A DNA stretch of 64,000 nucleotides, taken from positions 27,056,758-27,120,757 of the forward strand of contig NC_016135.3 of NCBI RefSeq assembly GCF_000005505.3. Direction: 5' to 3'. The translations under genes were made by a program, and so were the position numbers. The notes under the pieces were generated by a model. It ran no database searches. It saw only the letters and a list, made by a program, of their open reading frames with translations, and had not been told where the DNA came from. Shown in pieces: positions 32,907 to 45,444 of the stretch; the first letter of the stretch is position 1; the number at the start of each line of letters is the position of its first letter. This DNA comes from Brachypodium distachyon (lineage: Eukaryota; Streptophyta; Magnoliopsida; Poales; Poaceae).

Positions 32907-35421
32907 TCATGCTGCTGCAGATCTCTTGTTGTCGGGGTCTTCTATATTCAACGCTTGCAATAGCTTCGGCCATGACTCGGGTATTCCTCCTGGTAAATTG
33001 AACTCCAAGAGTTTCCCCCGTGCTCTGTAGAATTCCTCCACTGGTTCACTCTGCAAAAACACCAAGTTACTTGAAAAGGACAGCAGAAAACATAAGAACA
33101 TACTCCAAACCTACAATAATACAAAGAGGTAAGTTTGCTGTGTGTGTGAGTTCTATAATACTATAGTTCAAAGTTTTGCAGATGAAATTTGCTGCTTGCC
33201 GACTTTGGAGAATATACATAATTTCTAAAGGTAAAGGGCAATTGACTGAATGGTAGATGATGTTTATCATGTAAACAAACAACATCATGACAAAGTTCAA
33301 TGTATCTATGCAATTATGCAACTCTAAGCATCCACTTCACTAGTACAAACAAATTTGATAATTGAACTCCTACCAGTACAAACATATCATGCACCCTACA
33401 CAAATCGTTGCTCAGATCCGATAAAATAGAAACAACAAACAAGATAAAACTTAAAAGGCGATCTCAGGTCAAGGACGATACCAAATCATGGTAAACACGC
33501 AACCGCTCCTTTACCACCTCTTCGGTATCATCTGCTCTGGAAATTAGCTTTGATTCACACTCCGGAGGAGGTAGTAGTGGAGGCATATACATTCGAGGAC
33601 CGCCATTCTCACCCTCAATATCAATGGAAGCCACATTGAAGTTTCCTCCACACTGGCTGCATGTCCTTCTACCAATGCATTTTGCAAGCAGAGCTTCTTC
33701 TCGAAGTTTGAGATTGATCACCAAATCGAGATCTGTGACTCCCTCCAGTATTTCCTAAAAAAATACCAAGATATAATTATTTTGGGCATAGACATATAAT
33801 AGCAGAAGATAAGTCGGAATGCTCGGTCATGTTTGCTGGTATCAACCATGACATCAACTTTATCCTCAACTTATGCATGGTTAAAAAGTGTACTTGCGTC
33901 AGTTGTCTGTATAACATATGCACTGTCAAATAAGTCTGAGATTGCCATATTGATCTGTTTAAACGGTACCAGTGTGTTGAAACCGAACTACCATACAAAT
34001 AAGACAACTTAGAATTAAGTTCCACACTATTGCTGTGAAACTGTACAGTATTTTCATTATTCCATACCCCAATGATAAAGTCATACTGAGAAGATGCAAG
34101 TATATGTCTTGCATACTTACAGTCCGGCCAACTAGCTAGCTCACCGCTTGTCTTATGGTTCTAGGAAAACCATCAAGGATGAACCCCAATTCACCCTTTT
34201 CTTCTCCCTCCTCAAGGCGCTTTGACAGCAGATTTATGATGATCTCATCAGACACCAGTTTTCCATTATTCACGATCTCAGTAAGCTGGAAACAAAGCAG
34301 ACATAAAAATAGTTAGGAAAACCAAGTGATAGAACAGAGTCAAAGTAAAGAGGTCGTGCAAAACTAAATGATCATAAAAGGGTACAATTGGTCTATTTGG
34401 CCAATGGGCTTATGGCCTAAGCTACAAACATAGACGCAGGTAATTAGCACATTCTTGCACTTACGCCTTATAACCGCCTCTAAGGGAGTGTACCATAGGC
34501 TTCACGGGCTTGTAAAGGTTCATATGCAGAGTTTACCGACGTATCATTTCCATAACTTAATTCTATAAGCTAACTAATTTGCTATAAGCCCAATGAACAA
34601 CCAGCACGAAAAACTGTCAGTCCCAGTAAGCTTCTCTTGTGCTGACTGCTGGGCATGTGATCGACAGTTTGTGCATCTGAGGTACTTCCTGGTTGTGCAT
34701 TTGGATGTGCTGCGCCTCAAGGGTGTTTGCATGTGAACAAACCTGGGCCAGTGTTGTTCAAACTGGATGTGCTGTGTCTACGTTGCCATACAGTGGCGAC
34801 AAGCTAGCCTGCGAGGATGATACAAGAAATGGCTTCGCGTTAATCAGTAACACGGTCTACTTACTGAGTCATTACTCCTCCCACTCAAAATTAATCCCTC
34901 TATCTGCACCGCAGGCATCATGCTTGTTTCGGCTCCTGGTGCTAATTCGGTGCCAGATGCGTGGAAGACTTCCCAAGTAAAATTTACCCTTAAGCCTTGG
35001 GAACAGCTATGAGATTAGTTTTGAACATCTGAACACCTTATTACCAACTACAGAGTACAGACCAGGACGAGCAATTGAGCGCGGTGGTTTTGGTTGGAAA
35101 CCGTAGCACCTGGTCGGCGAGGGGGCCGGGGGAGGCGAGCGCGAGGCGGACGAGGTCGCCGGTGGCGATGTGGGGCACGTCGAGGAGCTGCGAGAGGCGG
35201 CTGGCGTAGGTGCCCTTGCCCACCCCGGGGCAGCCCAGGAACACCCACTGCACGCGCCTCCCGTCCTTCTTCTCCTCCCCGCCGCGACGGTCCCGGCCGT
35301 CACGCCCGGCTGCGGCCCTGCGCCCCGCCAACCCCGCCCCCGCCGCCGCAGCCGCGGGCGCCTGCACCGACAGGTTCCGCCGCGACGCGCAGGCTCGGAT
35401 CGCGCGAGAGATCGCCGACAT
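32907..35421 (-). CDS. Adenylate kinase, chloroplast-type
   Basis: Interconverts ATP plus AMP and two ADP; a plastid stromal form is likely from the leader. Four exons from 5': 35110-35421, 34145-34285, 33482-33754, 32907-33050, all phase 0, giving 289 residues. The first 60 residues are Ala/Arg-rich with few acids, as in a transit peptide. The P-loop is [16 protein letters not shown]. The AMP-binding region has ATGDLVR and [15 protein letters not shown]. The LID segment has [15 protein letters not shown] and later [18 protein letters not shown]. The C-terminus is [19 protein letters not shown], typical of plant plastid isoforms. The donor after exon 1 is at 35109; reading through it gives only a short false tail. 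Nothing is missing. Confidence 0.94.
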
Positions 35422-35722
35422 CTCGCCGAGGAACGAACGAAGGAACAGGGGCGGAGAGAGATATTTCTGGTTGCGCTTTTTTTTCTTTTTTTCTTCTGCG
35501 TGCCTCCTTCCTGGCTTCGTGTTCGAGTTCGAGATGGACGGCTAGCTTTGAAGACGACAACAAGACGACTTTTAAGGACAGACACGTGGTGGGACCCGTC
35601 CTCAGGGGGCTCTGGCTGGGCAACCGGTGGGATCACGTGCGCGATTAGAAAAAATGGGCAGAGAAATTACTGCCTTCAAAAAAAAATCAGAAGTTTGATA
35701 AAGTTTATAAAACAAACATCTA

Positions 35723-35838
35723 CTCCTTCCGTGTCATGTTATGATATGACTCAAAATTATCCAAATATGAATGCATTTATACCTAAAAAGTATCTACTTG
35801 TATGTAATATTTCGGCATTTAATATGAGACGGAGGGAG
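35723..35838. mobile_element. Stowaway MITE, 116 bp
   Basis: CTCCTTCCGTGTCATGTTATG pairs with CATTTAATATGAGACGGAGG at the right end. TA flanks at 35721-35722 and 35839-35840. Confidence 0.85.
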
Positions 35839-36397
35839 TACATTATGTAGCTAATAACAAAAATTCGTGGCACCATAGGTCACAACAACGCCGCAAATAG
35901 ACACATCGTTGATGCGTATCTCAGCAGGGTCACAGACACTGCAAAGTCTCATGCTCGATATACATCAAGCGGGACGGCAAGGTAGGCTCGACGAACTCCA
36001 CACACCCAACGATCGATGTAGGGTATATCCTGTTGAAAGAGTCAGATTATGCATTAACCCACAGCCGTAGAGAGGACAAAAGGGCACCGCTTGCCAAAAG
36101 AAGCACACGTGATATGTATAACATCGACAAAGGACCACAGTCCACAGAAAAACCGTCAGAAGTGCCCACGCCATGCCAGCCCTGCACCACAAGCAAAATG
36201 TCGAAAGCGCTCACACCACGGTACACCCCATCACCGCATAAGACCTAAAGCGCTTACGCCACGCTAAGCCTTAACCACATGCAGAACATAGAAAGCGCGC
36301 ACACGCCACGATAGGCCCCACAACCACGCAAAAAGATCGAGAGTGCCCATGCCACACTAGGCTCGAACGATCACCGAACAAGACCATATCCAATATA

Positions 36398-36743
36398 CTC
36401 ACTCCATTCCTGAAATGCAAGAAGTCCTAATTTTTTGTTAAATCAAAAACTTTTTAAAGTTTGACCAAGTTTATAGGAAAGATGTACCGACATATGCGAC
36501 TTTATATTTGTTTCATTAAATCAATCAAAATATATATCTTCATACTCCGTAGTATACTTATTTGATATTATATGGTACTCCCTCCGTTTCTAAATACTTG
36601 TCGCTGTTTTAGTTCAAGTTTGTACTAAAACAACGACAAATATTTAGGAACTGAGGGAGTAACACATTTGTTTGTAAATTTGGCCGAACTTAAAAAGTTC
36701 AACTTGAAATAAAACTAGAACTTCTTATATTTAGGGACAAATG
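36398..36743. mobile_element. Older Stowaway-like MITE hosting a nested copy
   Basis: The left part (ATTCCTGAAATGCAAGAAGT) and the right part (ACTTCTTATATTTAGGGA) are inverted repeats. The element is interrupted by a complete second MITE at 36578-36659. The right terminus is eroded. Confidence 0.65.
36578..36659. mobile_element. Nested Stowaway MITE, 82 bp
   Basis: Near-perfect hairpin: CTCCCTCCGTTTCTAAATAC at the left against the reverse complement of TATTTAGGAACTGAGGGAG at the right. TA target duplication at 36576-36577 and 36660-36661. Confidence 0.9.
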
Positions 36744-37596
36744 TACAACTTGAATTAATAACACACTAAAATCGGGATCACATGCACCCCCAATCCCTCC
36801 TCTGAGTCCCCTCTCCCCCATCCAATGCTCCATGGAGCACAGTGATAGTTTGACAGTTTTGGGTGAGTAGATTGTGATTGATTGAGTTTGCGAGTACAGG
36901 TTACAAGCATATATATGGCAAGGATTACAACCGCAAGACATGGGTAATGGAGAACGTGTATGCATCGGAAAGGACACTTAGTCTTCTGGCTAACACACAG
37001 AGAACACCTTGCCTGAAGTGCAGCAGCGGTAAAAAAACAACAACAACGCCACTCTAAGCCATGCCCTGTTTGGAGGAGTGCACTCAAGCAGCCCGATACC
37101 AACAATCTCCGGTACCCGGAGATGCTACTGAAGAAACTAGCTCCTGCCTCATGGAAATCCCGCAACACAGCTGTACCTGTACATGCCCTCCCTTGTGTCG
37201 CCATCATCGACCTTGGAGGCTTGGACACAGTTGCCACCTACCCAAACTATGCCCCCTTCATTCAAAAAAGGAGGCAGACAAACGCTGCCGTGCACTTCTC
37301 CTCCACCCTTTTGCAAGTTGCAATGACAGTCAAACAAAAACGATGATCAACGAACAACTCATTCACTCCCCAAATATCTGTTTTCTGTTACATTATTAGG
37401 AAATGATAGATAAATAGGACAATCCAGTGACCTGAGTACAGCGACCCACGCATCGATCTCAACATTTAATTTTAATTGTACTAACAAACACAAGAGAAAG
37501 AAATCGGGAAGATATAGAATCTGAATTAATCTCCTGAGCAATCGAGCATGGAGCCAATCGGCCATGGCAGAACAGACAACTCCTTTGGAATGGAAT

Positions 37597-40160
37597 TTAG
37601 GTGCCACAGATCTGGAAAGGGGCGACAACCTCAGCGGCGGCGGAGGCAACCTCCTCACACGCCGCGACCTGGACGAGGTCCGGGACGCCCTTCTGCAACA
37701 TGAGCCGCTTGCGGCAATCCTCGGCAGCGGCAAGGCCTGAGGAGTAGGCGCCGTGCACAGCTCCAGAGTGCTCTGCGCTGGCTGCCTCTCCGGCAAAGTA
37801 GAGGTTCTCCACGGGGGCTGAGAACCTTTCGCACACGTCGGCCGGCTTCCCGACCAGGTCGCACGAGTAGGACCCCAGGGAATTTGGGTCGGAGCCCCAG
37901 CGAGATACCAGATACTGCGTCTGCAAGACAGAGGGATCATGTCAGATAAGTTAGCCATATGTTTCATCCTTTGGCAGAAAATGTTTCAGCTTTCGAAAGG
38001 AATGTTGCAGTCGTGGACAGGGATGACTTACAGGTTCAGGTGCGGCTGGTATCATTTTCTTCAGGTGGGACATGACGATATCCAAGGCCTCCTTGTCCGA
38101 GAGTTTCTCCACCTCTTGGGCGAATCTCCCCGCAGCCATGTAGACGAGGACAGGGTTGCCAGTGGCCTTGTGGAGGTTCAGGAAGTAGCCGCATGTTTTC
38201 GGCGTCGGGCCAACCATTCCCAGCACCTGGACGTTCGGCCAGAAGGCCCGGTCGAAGTGCATGGCGACCTTGTTTTCTATGCCCACACCGAGGTCCGCAA
38301 TGGCAGAGCTCTTCCACAGGGGCAGCTCAGGCTCAAACTTGATTATGTTCGCTTTGAGCACACCGAGTGGCACTGTAATTATGCAAGCGTCTGCACAGTG
38401 TTGTGTGCCATCCTCGATGGTGACCGTCACTCTGTTGTGCTGGCGGGAAACTTTGGTAACTCTGAAATTTAGCAGCAGAGGAGTAAGCAAGAAATGCAAT
38501 TAAAAGAACAACAAATCAACATACTGAAATAATTATTCTAAGAGTCCTCATGTCAAAAAAAAACACCTTTGGTTGAGGCGTATGTCAAGACCTCGAGCAA
38601 GAGCCTGAACTACAGGATAGTATCCATCCACCATCAGACCATGACCACCAGTAAGAACATGCTCCTGCAGATAAAAAAGGATTCAATGATAAGTTATGAA
38701 ACAACTGGTAGGTTTTCCCTGCTGGAAAAAGAACTTTAATTACCAAAGAAGGCCATGGTAATACTAGCTTTCGCACAAGTAATCCGCACTAACCTGATCC
38801 CAGTTTTTCAGAGATATTTCATCTGCATCTGCAGCAAACCATGCCTCCAGCCGGCAAACACACCATTGCAAGACTCGATCATCAAGCCCTTGCAGCCTGA
38901 AAAGTTATAAGTATATATATCAGTCAAGTCCTATAAGGTGACCAGAGGAGTTTTTTAATCTATATAAATAATACGACGCAATAGTGCATACTTCAGATGG
39001 GGGTGCCTCTCAAGCACAATTGAAATTGCCTGTTGAAGGGGCATGTCATGTTCCTGCTCGTCACGCAGTTTCACTGTCTGCAGTACATCATAAATTATCG
39101 ATGATTACACTTAGCTCGAAATGGTCTCAAATAAGACCGGAGTACAACAAATGGGAGTTAATAGCTATGTCTACCTCCTCAAGAATTCTCTCAAATACTT
39201 TTCCAACTTTAGCAGCTGTTTCCCTTGGGACTTGAACCCCATTCTTATCAAAGAGCGAACAACTGTAAAAGAATCAATCAACACAATGAGATTTAAGTAT
39301 GTGGATTGGCCAAAGATATAGGTAAATTCAAGGGCTCAAAAGATAACCTTTCTAAATCATGATCATAGAGAACAGAGTTGTCACCACTAGTTTGGTATAA
39401 TCTCAGTCCAAGATGGCCGATCAATGGTGCCAACGAATTTTCATTACTGACACCGTGCAGCCTGAATTTTTATCAATACCAGCACAAAATTAGTAAAATA
39501 GTATTATAATATGAAGTGTTGCTCGCATTCATCAATTTAATCGTGACTAACCATGAGGCCCCCATATCAATGGGGCATCCAAAGGAGTAGTCGGTATGAA
39601 CACGACCTCCAATCCGATCTCTCGACTCCAGAACGGTCACCTGCTCATACAGCATCAGCATCAGTTAACACTAGCACACTACAATACTACAACAGATCAT
39701 CAAATCGCACATCAAAGTCAACCAGAATTCATCGGTACCTCAAAAGAAGAATTGGAGAGGACACGAGCTGCAGCAATCCCAGAGATTCCCCCGCCGATCA
39801 CGATGACGGATGGAGGCGAAGCGCATCGCCTCTCAATGGTCGGAAGCAAAAGGCCTAAAATACATCAAAATTGTTCCCAATCAGCGCCCATGTATGTAAG
39901 GGAATCGAAAAGGGGCAACTAAATTACTAATTTTTACTCAATTATCAGCTGCAAATGCATACCAATTGAGCGATTAGATTCAGAAATCATGTCATAAATA
40001 TGTACCAATTGAGAGATTAGATTCTGAAATCATGTCCTAAAGACCTCCCGTACACGTAAAAATCCTCCCTTCTATTAAGATCGAACAGGAAACACTAAAA
40101 TTCAGAACAGAGATATCAATTTATCATCATACCTCCGGTCATGAAGCTATTGGGATCCAT
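37597..40160 (-). CDS. Polyamine oxidase A (peroxisomal-type PAO family, flavoenzyme)
   Basis: FAD-dependent oxidase of spermine/spermidine in the back-conversion group. Ten exons from 5': 40133-40160, 39739-39854, 39552-39640, 39348-39461, 39175-39262, 38992-39077, 38794-38896, 38567-38664, 38032-38461, 37597-37920. They sum to 491 residues and phases close. It starts [10 protein letters not shown]. The FAD-binding motif is [17 protein letters not shown], followed by [17 protein letters not shown] and [11 protein letters not shown]. The substrate domain has [13 protein letters not shown] and [18 protein letters not shown], and the C-terminal FAD site is [14 protein letters not shown]. The protein ends QICGT, which is not a usual peroxisomal PTS1, whereas the upstream paralogue ends SRL. 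A TATA box and an upstream ORF precede it. It is the downstream member of a head-to-tail pair. Confidence 0.95.
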
Positions 40161-40280
40161 AGCGGCCCCTGACGCCGCTGCCGAAGCCGAACAAGGAGAA
40201 GAAGACGCAGACGGAGAAGCAACAACAGAGGAGAACCCCTCCGTCAGCGCGCACGCAGCAGCCGCGAGCACGAACGCCGT

Positions 40281-40448
40281 TTACAAGAGATCGCTCGTAC
40301 TACTAATAATACTAAAATTACTACTGGAATTACTGAGAAAACGATTACTGGCACTACGTATGGGAATCGATATGAAGAAGACGAAGACGAGGAGGCCGTC
40401 CTGGAGGCGGCTGGCGTCGGAGCAGCGGCGGTGCTTGAGGCAGCTCAT
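40281..40448 (-). CDS. Upstream ORF in the leader of polyamine oxidase A (55 codons)
   Basis: The ATG at 40448 opens a frame of 55 residues ending at 40281, 120 nt before the main start. No other ATG lies between it and the main start. The segment DGLLVFVFFISIPIR matches the upstream ORF of the neighbouring paralogue (DGGLLVFVFYLSLPIR), with differences that are mostly conservative or silent. It lies downstream of the TATA box at 40644-40651, so it should be in the 5' UTR. A role in translational control is inferred from the similarity. Confidence 0.6.
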   Translation of the reverse strand: MSCLKHRRCSDASRLQDGLLVFVFFISIPIRSASNRFLSNSSSNFSIISSTSDLL

Positions 40449-40643
40449 AACCCTGTCCGGGCTCCAAACCGGCAACGCCGTAGGGGTCCTCTCCGATCCC
40501 TTCCTTCCTTCCTCACCGCCACGCGACGAGGAGGAGCAGATGCGAGAGGGGATTTCGCTTCTTTTTTCCTCTCCGGCGGCAGATTTGGGGATCGGGTTTG
40601 GCGTGCGGGATTCTGGAAGGCTGTTGCGGGGCGGGAGGGGGGA

Positions 40644-40651
40644 ATATATAG
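40644..40651 (-). promoter_or_regulatory. Candidate TATA box of polyamine oxidase A
   Basis: The minus strand reads CCCTATATATTCCC here, about 485 nt upstream of the main ATG, in a GC-rich context. It would place transcription start near 40615 and give a leader of about 450 nt. Confidence 0.5.
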
Positions 40652-41795
40652 GGAGGCGGAGAAGGAGGAGAAGAGGAAGTCGGCCGCGACACGGAGAAGG
40701 AAGGCTGTTGGGCCTTTCGTCTGACAGGTGGGCCGGCCCGGGGGATATTTTCTGGAGAATATTCGGCGTGTGCCAAGTGGGCCACCTTGGGAATTTGGGT
40801 GGCGTGTGTTTTTTTCCTAGTCTCGCTGTCCTTCCTTGGCATTATACGCGTTTGTTATTTTTCTCCTCGGATATGCAGAAAAGTGAAGAGAAAATATCTC
40901 CTCGTAGCAAGTTGTTTGCCCCCAAAAATTGTGATTGAAATCGATGTGTCCAGACAACAGATAGTGAGCTGTACTAATATTTTGGTTGACACAACAAACA
41001 GGAAGTTGCATGCCGATAGGACGCAGAGAAATAGGTGGCCGTCTCGGAGAAAAAAGTAGAAGTAACAAAGAGATCCGAATGATCATCCTAGATCTATCTA
41101 GACAAATCGGAGGAGAGCGTAGAGCTGCAACTTTGTGATCCTCAAGGTACTTTTTGACTCTTCTTAGTTCAAACAAATGAACTAGTTTTTTAAAAAGTTG
41201 TGACATTTTAAAACTTTAGTTTATTTGATTGAACTAAGGAGGGTCAAAGAGAATCTTAAGAGTCACCATGTTGCACCTTTAGGAGAGCGAGACGAAACCG
41301 AGACTGACCAGGATATATAGCGGAGAAGAAGCAGCAAGTATGAAATCCATCTGCAAAACAAACGGAGATGGAACCAAATTCACTACTCCAGAAAAATAGC
41401 GACCAGACGCCGCTGACGAGGTGGATCATGAGTCAGAGAAATCCTATTCTTACACCACAGCGTCGCCATATCCACTGTAGCTAGCCAAGAGACCAAACCC
41501 TAACTCTAAGAGACCTAGATTAGGGATCTAACTCGTGCGTGTTTCTTCGTCTCTTTGTTTGGCTTAGTTATGCACGACATAAATTTTTTAAGAAGCCGAA
41601 TCAAAACTCAAAAGTACAGATAACTGATATATAAATATAATATAAATATAATCAATGTCCATGAAATCGGAGAGAGAGAAGTTCTGCATTTTGTTATTCA
41701 GAGATTACAACAAAGATCGATCAAGCTTCGAAATAGTACAGCTACAATGTTTAACACGACAACACGGTTGCTACTACACAGCTGTGTTCTTTCTC
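40652..41795. other. Spacer between the two polyamine oxidase genes
   Basis: Upstream sequence of gene A and 3' flank of gene B. It contains a foldback MITE (listed separately) and otherwise no recognised feature. Confidence 0.5.
41110..41290. mobile_element. Foldback MITE between the PAO genes
   Basis: About 65 bp at the left (GCTGCAACTTTGTGATCCTC, then TTGACTCTTCTTAGTTCAAA) pair imperfectly with the right (TTGAACTAAGGAGGGTCAAA, then GAGTCACCATGTTGCAC). The centre is short and AT-rich. The superfamily was not determined, and no clear target duplication was seen. Confidence 0.7.
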
Positions 41796-44700
41796 TCACA
41801 GCCTGGATATCTGGAGGGGAACCATGGCGTCAGCCATCTCCTCCCTCATGACAATCTTCCCGACCTGGAACAGGTCGGAGATGCCTAGCTGCGTCGAGAG
41901 GCGCCTTCGGCAGTCCTCCGCGGCACCAATGCCTGACGAGTACGCTCCGTGGACGGATCCCGAGTGGTCAATGCAGGCCGCCTCCCCGGCGAAGAACAGG
42001 TTGCCCACCGGGGCGCAGAACCTTTCGTACAGGTCAGCTGGTTTCCCGACCAGGTCACAAGAGTAGGAACCGAGTGAGTTCGGGTCAGTTCCCCACCGCG
42101 AAACCAAATACTGAACCTGGAAAATGTGCAGTTATCAGAAGTGGTTTAGAATCTGTGAGTTACTGTGCAAAATCTCAAATTTGAAGAATTGGCAGTAGTT
42201 GTTCAGTCACTGTAGAGAATACGAAAAGTAAGGCACCAGAGGCTTTACCGGTTCGGTGGCCCCTGGTAGCATCCTCTTAAGCTGTGACATGACAAATTCC
42301 ACGGATTCTTCGTCTGACAGCTTCTCCATCTCGTATGCCAATCTGCCTGCCACCATGCATACCAGCACTGGATGTCCTGTGGCTTTGTGAAGATTAAGAA
42401 AGTAACCGCAGGAATTCGATGTTTGTGCAACCCTGCCTATCACTTCTACATTGGGCCAGAATATGGTGTCGAACCGGAGTGCTATCTTGTTCTCGAGGCC
42501 AACACCGAGATCAGAGATCGCTGATAGTTTCCAGTCTGGGAGCTCAGGTTCAAACTTGATAATGTTTGCCTTGAGCACACCGAGAGGGACAGTTATTATA
42601 GCAGCATCTGCAACAAAGCTTGTCCCATCTTCCACGCATACGATGACTTTATTATACCGCTGGATGATTTTGGTAACCCTGATCGCCAAAAGGAAGAAAT
42701 AAGAATCCATCTATTTGGGATTATAGTATCTCACAAAATGGCCAATCAATGTATATGCATGTGAGTTATGGGACCATGGGGATATGTTGCCTGACGCATA
42801 CCTGTGGTTAAGATGGATATCAAGATCTCGAGCGAGAGCTTTGATAACAGGGTCATAGCCATTTACCATAAGGCCATGTCCACCAGTAAGAACATGTTCC
42901 TGCAAATTTGTAAAGTTCAGAACATTCCTGAATCACAAGCACATCTGTATATTTCAAATAGTTCCCTATTGTGTACCTGATCCCAATTTTTCAAAGATAT
43001 ATTATCCACATCTGTGGCAAACCACGCCTCCAATCTACAAATGCACCACTGCAATACTTCATATTGCAAACCCTCAAGCCTGTAAAGGAAGAGCACATCA
43101 TTAAACATTTCGCACCGGCATTAAGACGTCATCATTCAGGAACTAGCAAAATGCACTTAGCTTACTTTAGATGTGGATTCCTGTCAAGAACAATTGAGAT
43201 GGCTTGAACAAGAGGCATGTCATTTGTATATTCATCTCTAACTTTCACCGTCTGCAGCATTAACAATACGTAAGCTTATAGCTATCACATGGAAACATGT
43301 CACAGATAAAATTTAAATGCAGAAGTTTGCTAACCTCCTTAAGAATTTGCTCAAATGTTTCCCCAACTTTGGTTACTATCTCCTGGGGAACTTGGCGACC
43401 ATCCTTATCAAAGAGAGCGTAGCTAAAGAAACAAAAACAGAAACTGTAAGAACAACAAAGCCAATCAAGCGAAGGAAGCATCATACACATAGGCACATAG
43501 CTATGAGTTACCTCTCCAAATCATGGTCATACAGCACAGAGTTATCACCACTGGTGCGGTATAATCTAAGCCCAAGCAGCCTAATCAATGGTGCCAAGGA
43601 ATTCTCATTGCATACGCCATGCAACCTGGATGACAAGGTAAAACCATCACCATGAGACCACTCTGTATCCAACTTGATTCGTGGTGGAACAACACAACTA
43701 AGTACTAGTTCTGCGGTGGAACTAACCAAGATGCTCCCAAGTCAATTGGGCAGCCAAACGAATAGTCAGTATGCACACGGCCACCAAGTCGGTCCCGCGA
43801 CTCTAATAAGGTGACCTGTAGGCATGTAATTATAGGTCAAAGGTCCCATGACACTAGTTTTTATTAACTGCTTTTGAACATTAAAGTAAACAGAATCTGG
43901 AAAAAAAGGCCTCATCTTTTCATCTCCCAGTGACAATTTACCTTAAATGAAGCATTCGATAATGCACGGGCAGATGCAATGCCTGAAATCCCTCCACCAA
44001 TCACAATGACAGAAGGGGCAGAAGCGTTTTTCCCATCAATGTGCTGAACAAAAAGACCTGAGATCAAACATACAAGGTGTTAGAAGTATAAATACTGTTT
44101 ACATATTTAAGATGCAACATTTAAAGAGAATAAAGCATCAAAATACACCCTGGTGTACTTTCACAACCATCTTCCTGAATTAGCACATAAAAAAAAAATC
44201 CTGTGTGGTGCCAGTATCACTATGTGTGTAAATATACTGACCAGTTATTTGTTAAATCTCCAACTAGAGTACTAGACACTTGACTGCTCTAGCATATGAA
44301 AAGACACATGAATAGGAAAATCTCCGAAGGACAGAACACATTCAGGAATATGATGCGTGCAATTTATTCTGTCCAGTTGATCAGTGACAAGACAGCGCAA
44401 TATTGGAATTAGATCAACCTGAACAATTCCTAGAATTATTCGATACACAGCAATCTGGATGAACAGATGCGGCAGCATATTCTGTAAAAGTGCAAACAGG
44501 AATAAGGAAGCAAAATAGACCTCTGATGTTCCCAGAAGCACTTTCCTCCACTGTTTTTAGTGGCCTCAGATTTCTGCCTTTTTGGAACCTTGTTCTACAT
44601 CCCTTTCACACTTTCACTTTCTTATCGCTATCATAGGCCCTCTCGCTTTGCTTGTAACATTTCTCTGTTTCTACCACACTTCCTTGCTTCGCCCGCAATA

Positions 44701-45300
44701 TTCCAAGTTTCTGATTCTCGTTGACCGACATTCCTTTTCAAGTATCTACTACAATGCCTACCTATTCAGCCGAGGTCACCAAAATAATTCAGTTGATGGA
44801 TCATATTAACACCTTCAATTTGTACATATTCCCTCCGTCCCAAAATAAGTAATGTGGATTTGTGTAAGGAGTATGATTTTTGTACAATGACCCCAGACAC
44901 GAGCGATGGTCCCATATCAACATCAAACGAATGCAAACAAAGATTCTGGCCTAATAATGTTTGCCCTTTTAGCACTGTAGAAGCCACTGAGCTGTCACAC
45001 AGTCAATCATGATTGAGACGTCGGTCCATGACAGCAACACTCCCAGCAATCAACTTAGTGCTAATATCAGTAATTACCCCCTCACTCACGCAGTCGATTT
45101 AATGCAGTGTACAAAGTTGGATTATTTTTTTCTAAACCTAATGTAGTACTACTAGTACTACACTAACAATCAACACACCAAATTGTACATACATACAGTA
45201 CATGAAACGGTAATATCTTTTTCAGGAAGGAAAGAAAAAGGACAAGTGTTGTGATCAGGCACGCACCTCCGGCGGCGAAGCCATTAGGCGGCTGGTCCAT
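41796..45300 (-). CDS. Polyamine oxidase B (peroxisomal PAO, ends SRL)
   Basis: Ten exons from 5': 45267-45300, 43942-44057, 43727-43815, 43512-43625, 43335-43422, 43166-43251, 42977-43079, 42802-42899, 42249-42678, 41796-42116. The eight internal exons have exactly the same lengths as those of gene A (116, 89, 114, 88, 86, 103, 98, 430), proving tandem duplication. Product 492 residues, starting [12 protein letters not shown]. Motifs: [74 protein letters not shown]. The C-terminus VPLQISRL carries the PTS1 signal SRL, so peroxisomal import is expected; these enzymes convert spermine to spermidine and on to putrescine with release of hydrogen peroxide. Intron 1 is 1.2 kb, against 278 bp in gene A. 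Confidence 0.95.
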
Positions 45301-45444
45301 CCTGACTGACGCGGTCAAATGGTCCTAACCGCGGCGGGGAGAACCGAACCGAACGGAATCGAATGGGAATGGAATCGAAACACACAGATCGGGCGGGGAG
45401 TGAGTGCAGTGCAGAGCGAGATCGACCGATCCGGGCGGGGTGGA

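Larger units (their letters stand above)
35422..37596. other. Intergenic with several MITEs
   Basis: Lies between the adenylate kinase promoter and the 3' end of polyamine oxidase A. It holds one intact Stowaway (35723-35838), a nested MITE pair (36398-36743) and, around 36090-36360, diverged copies of a motif built on ACGCCA, GCCCC and CACGCA with spacing of roughly 60 bp. No coding region is supported. Confidence 0.6.
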
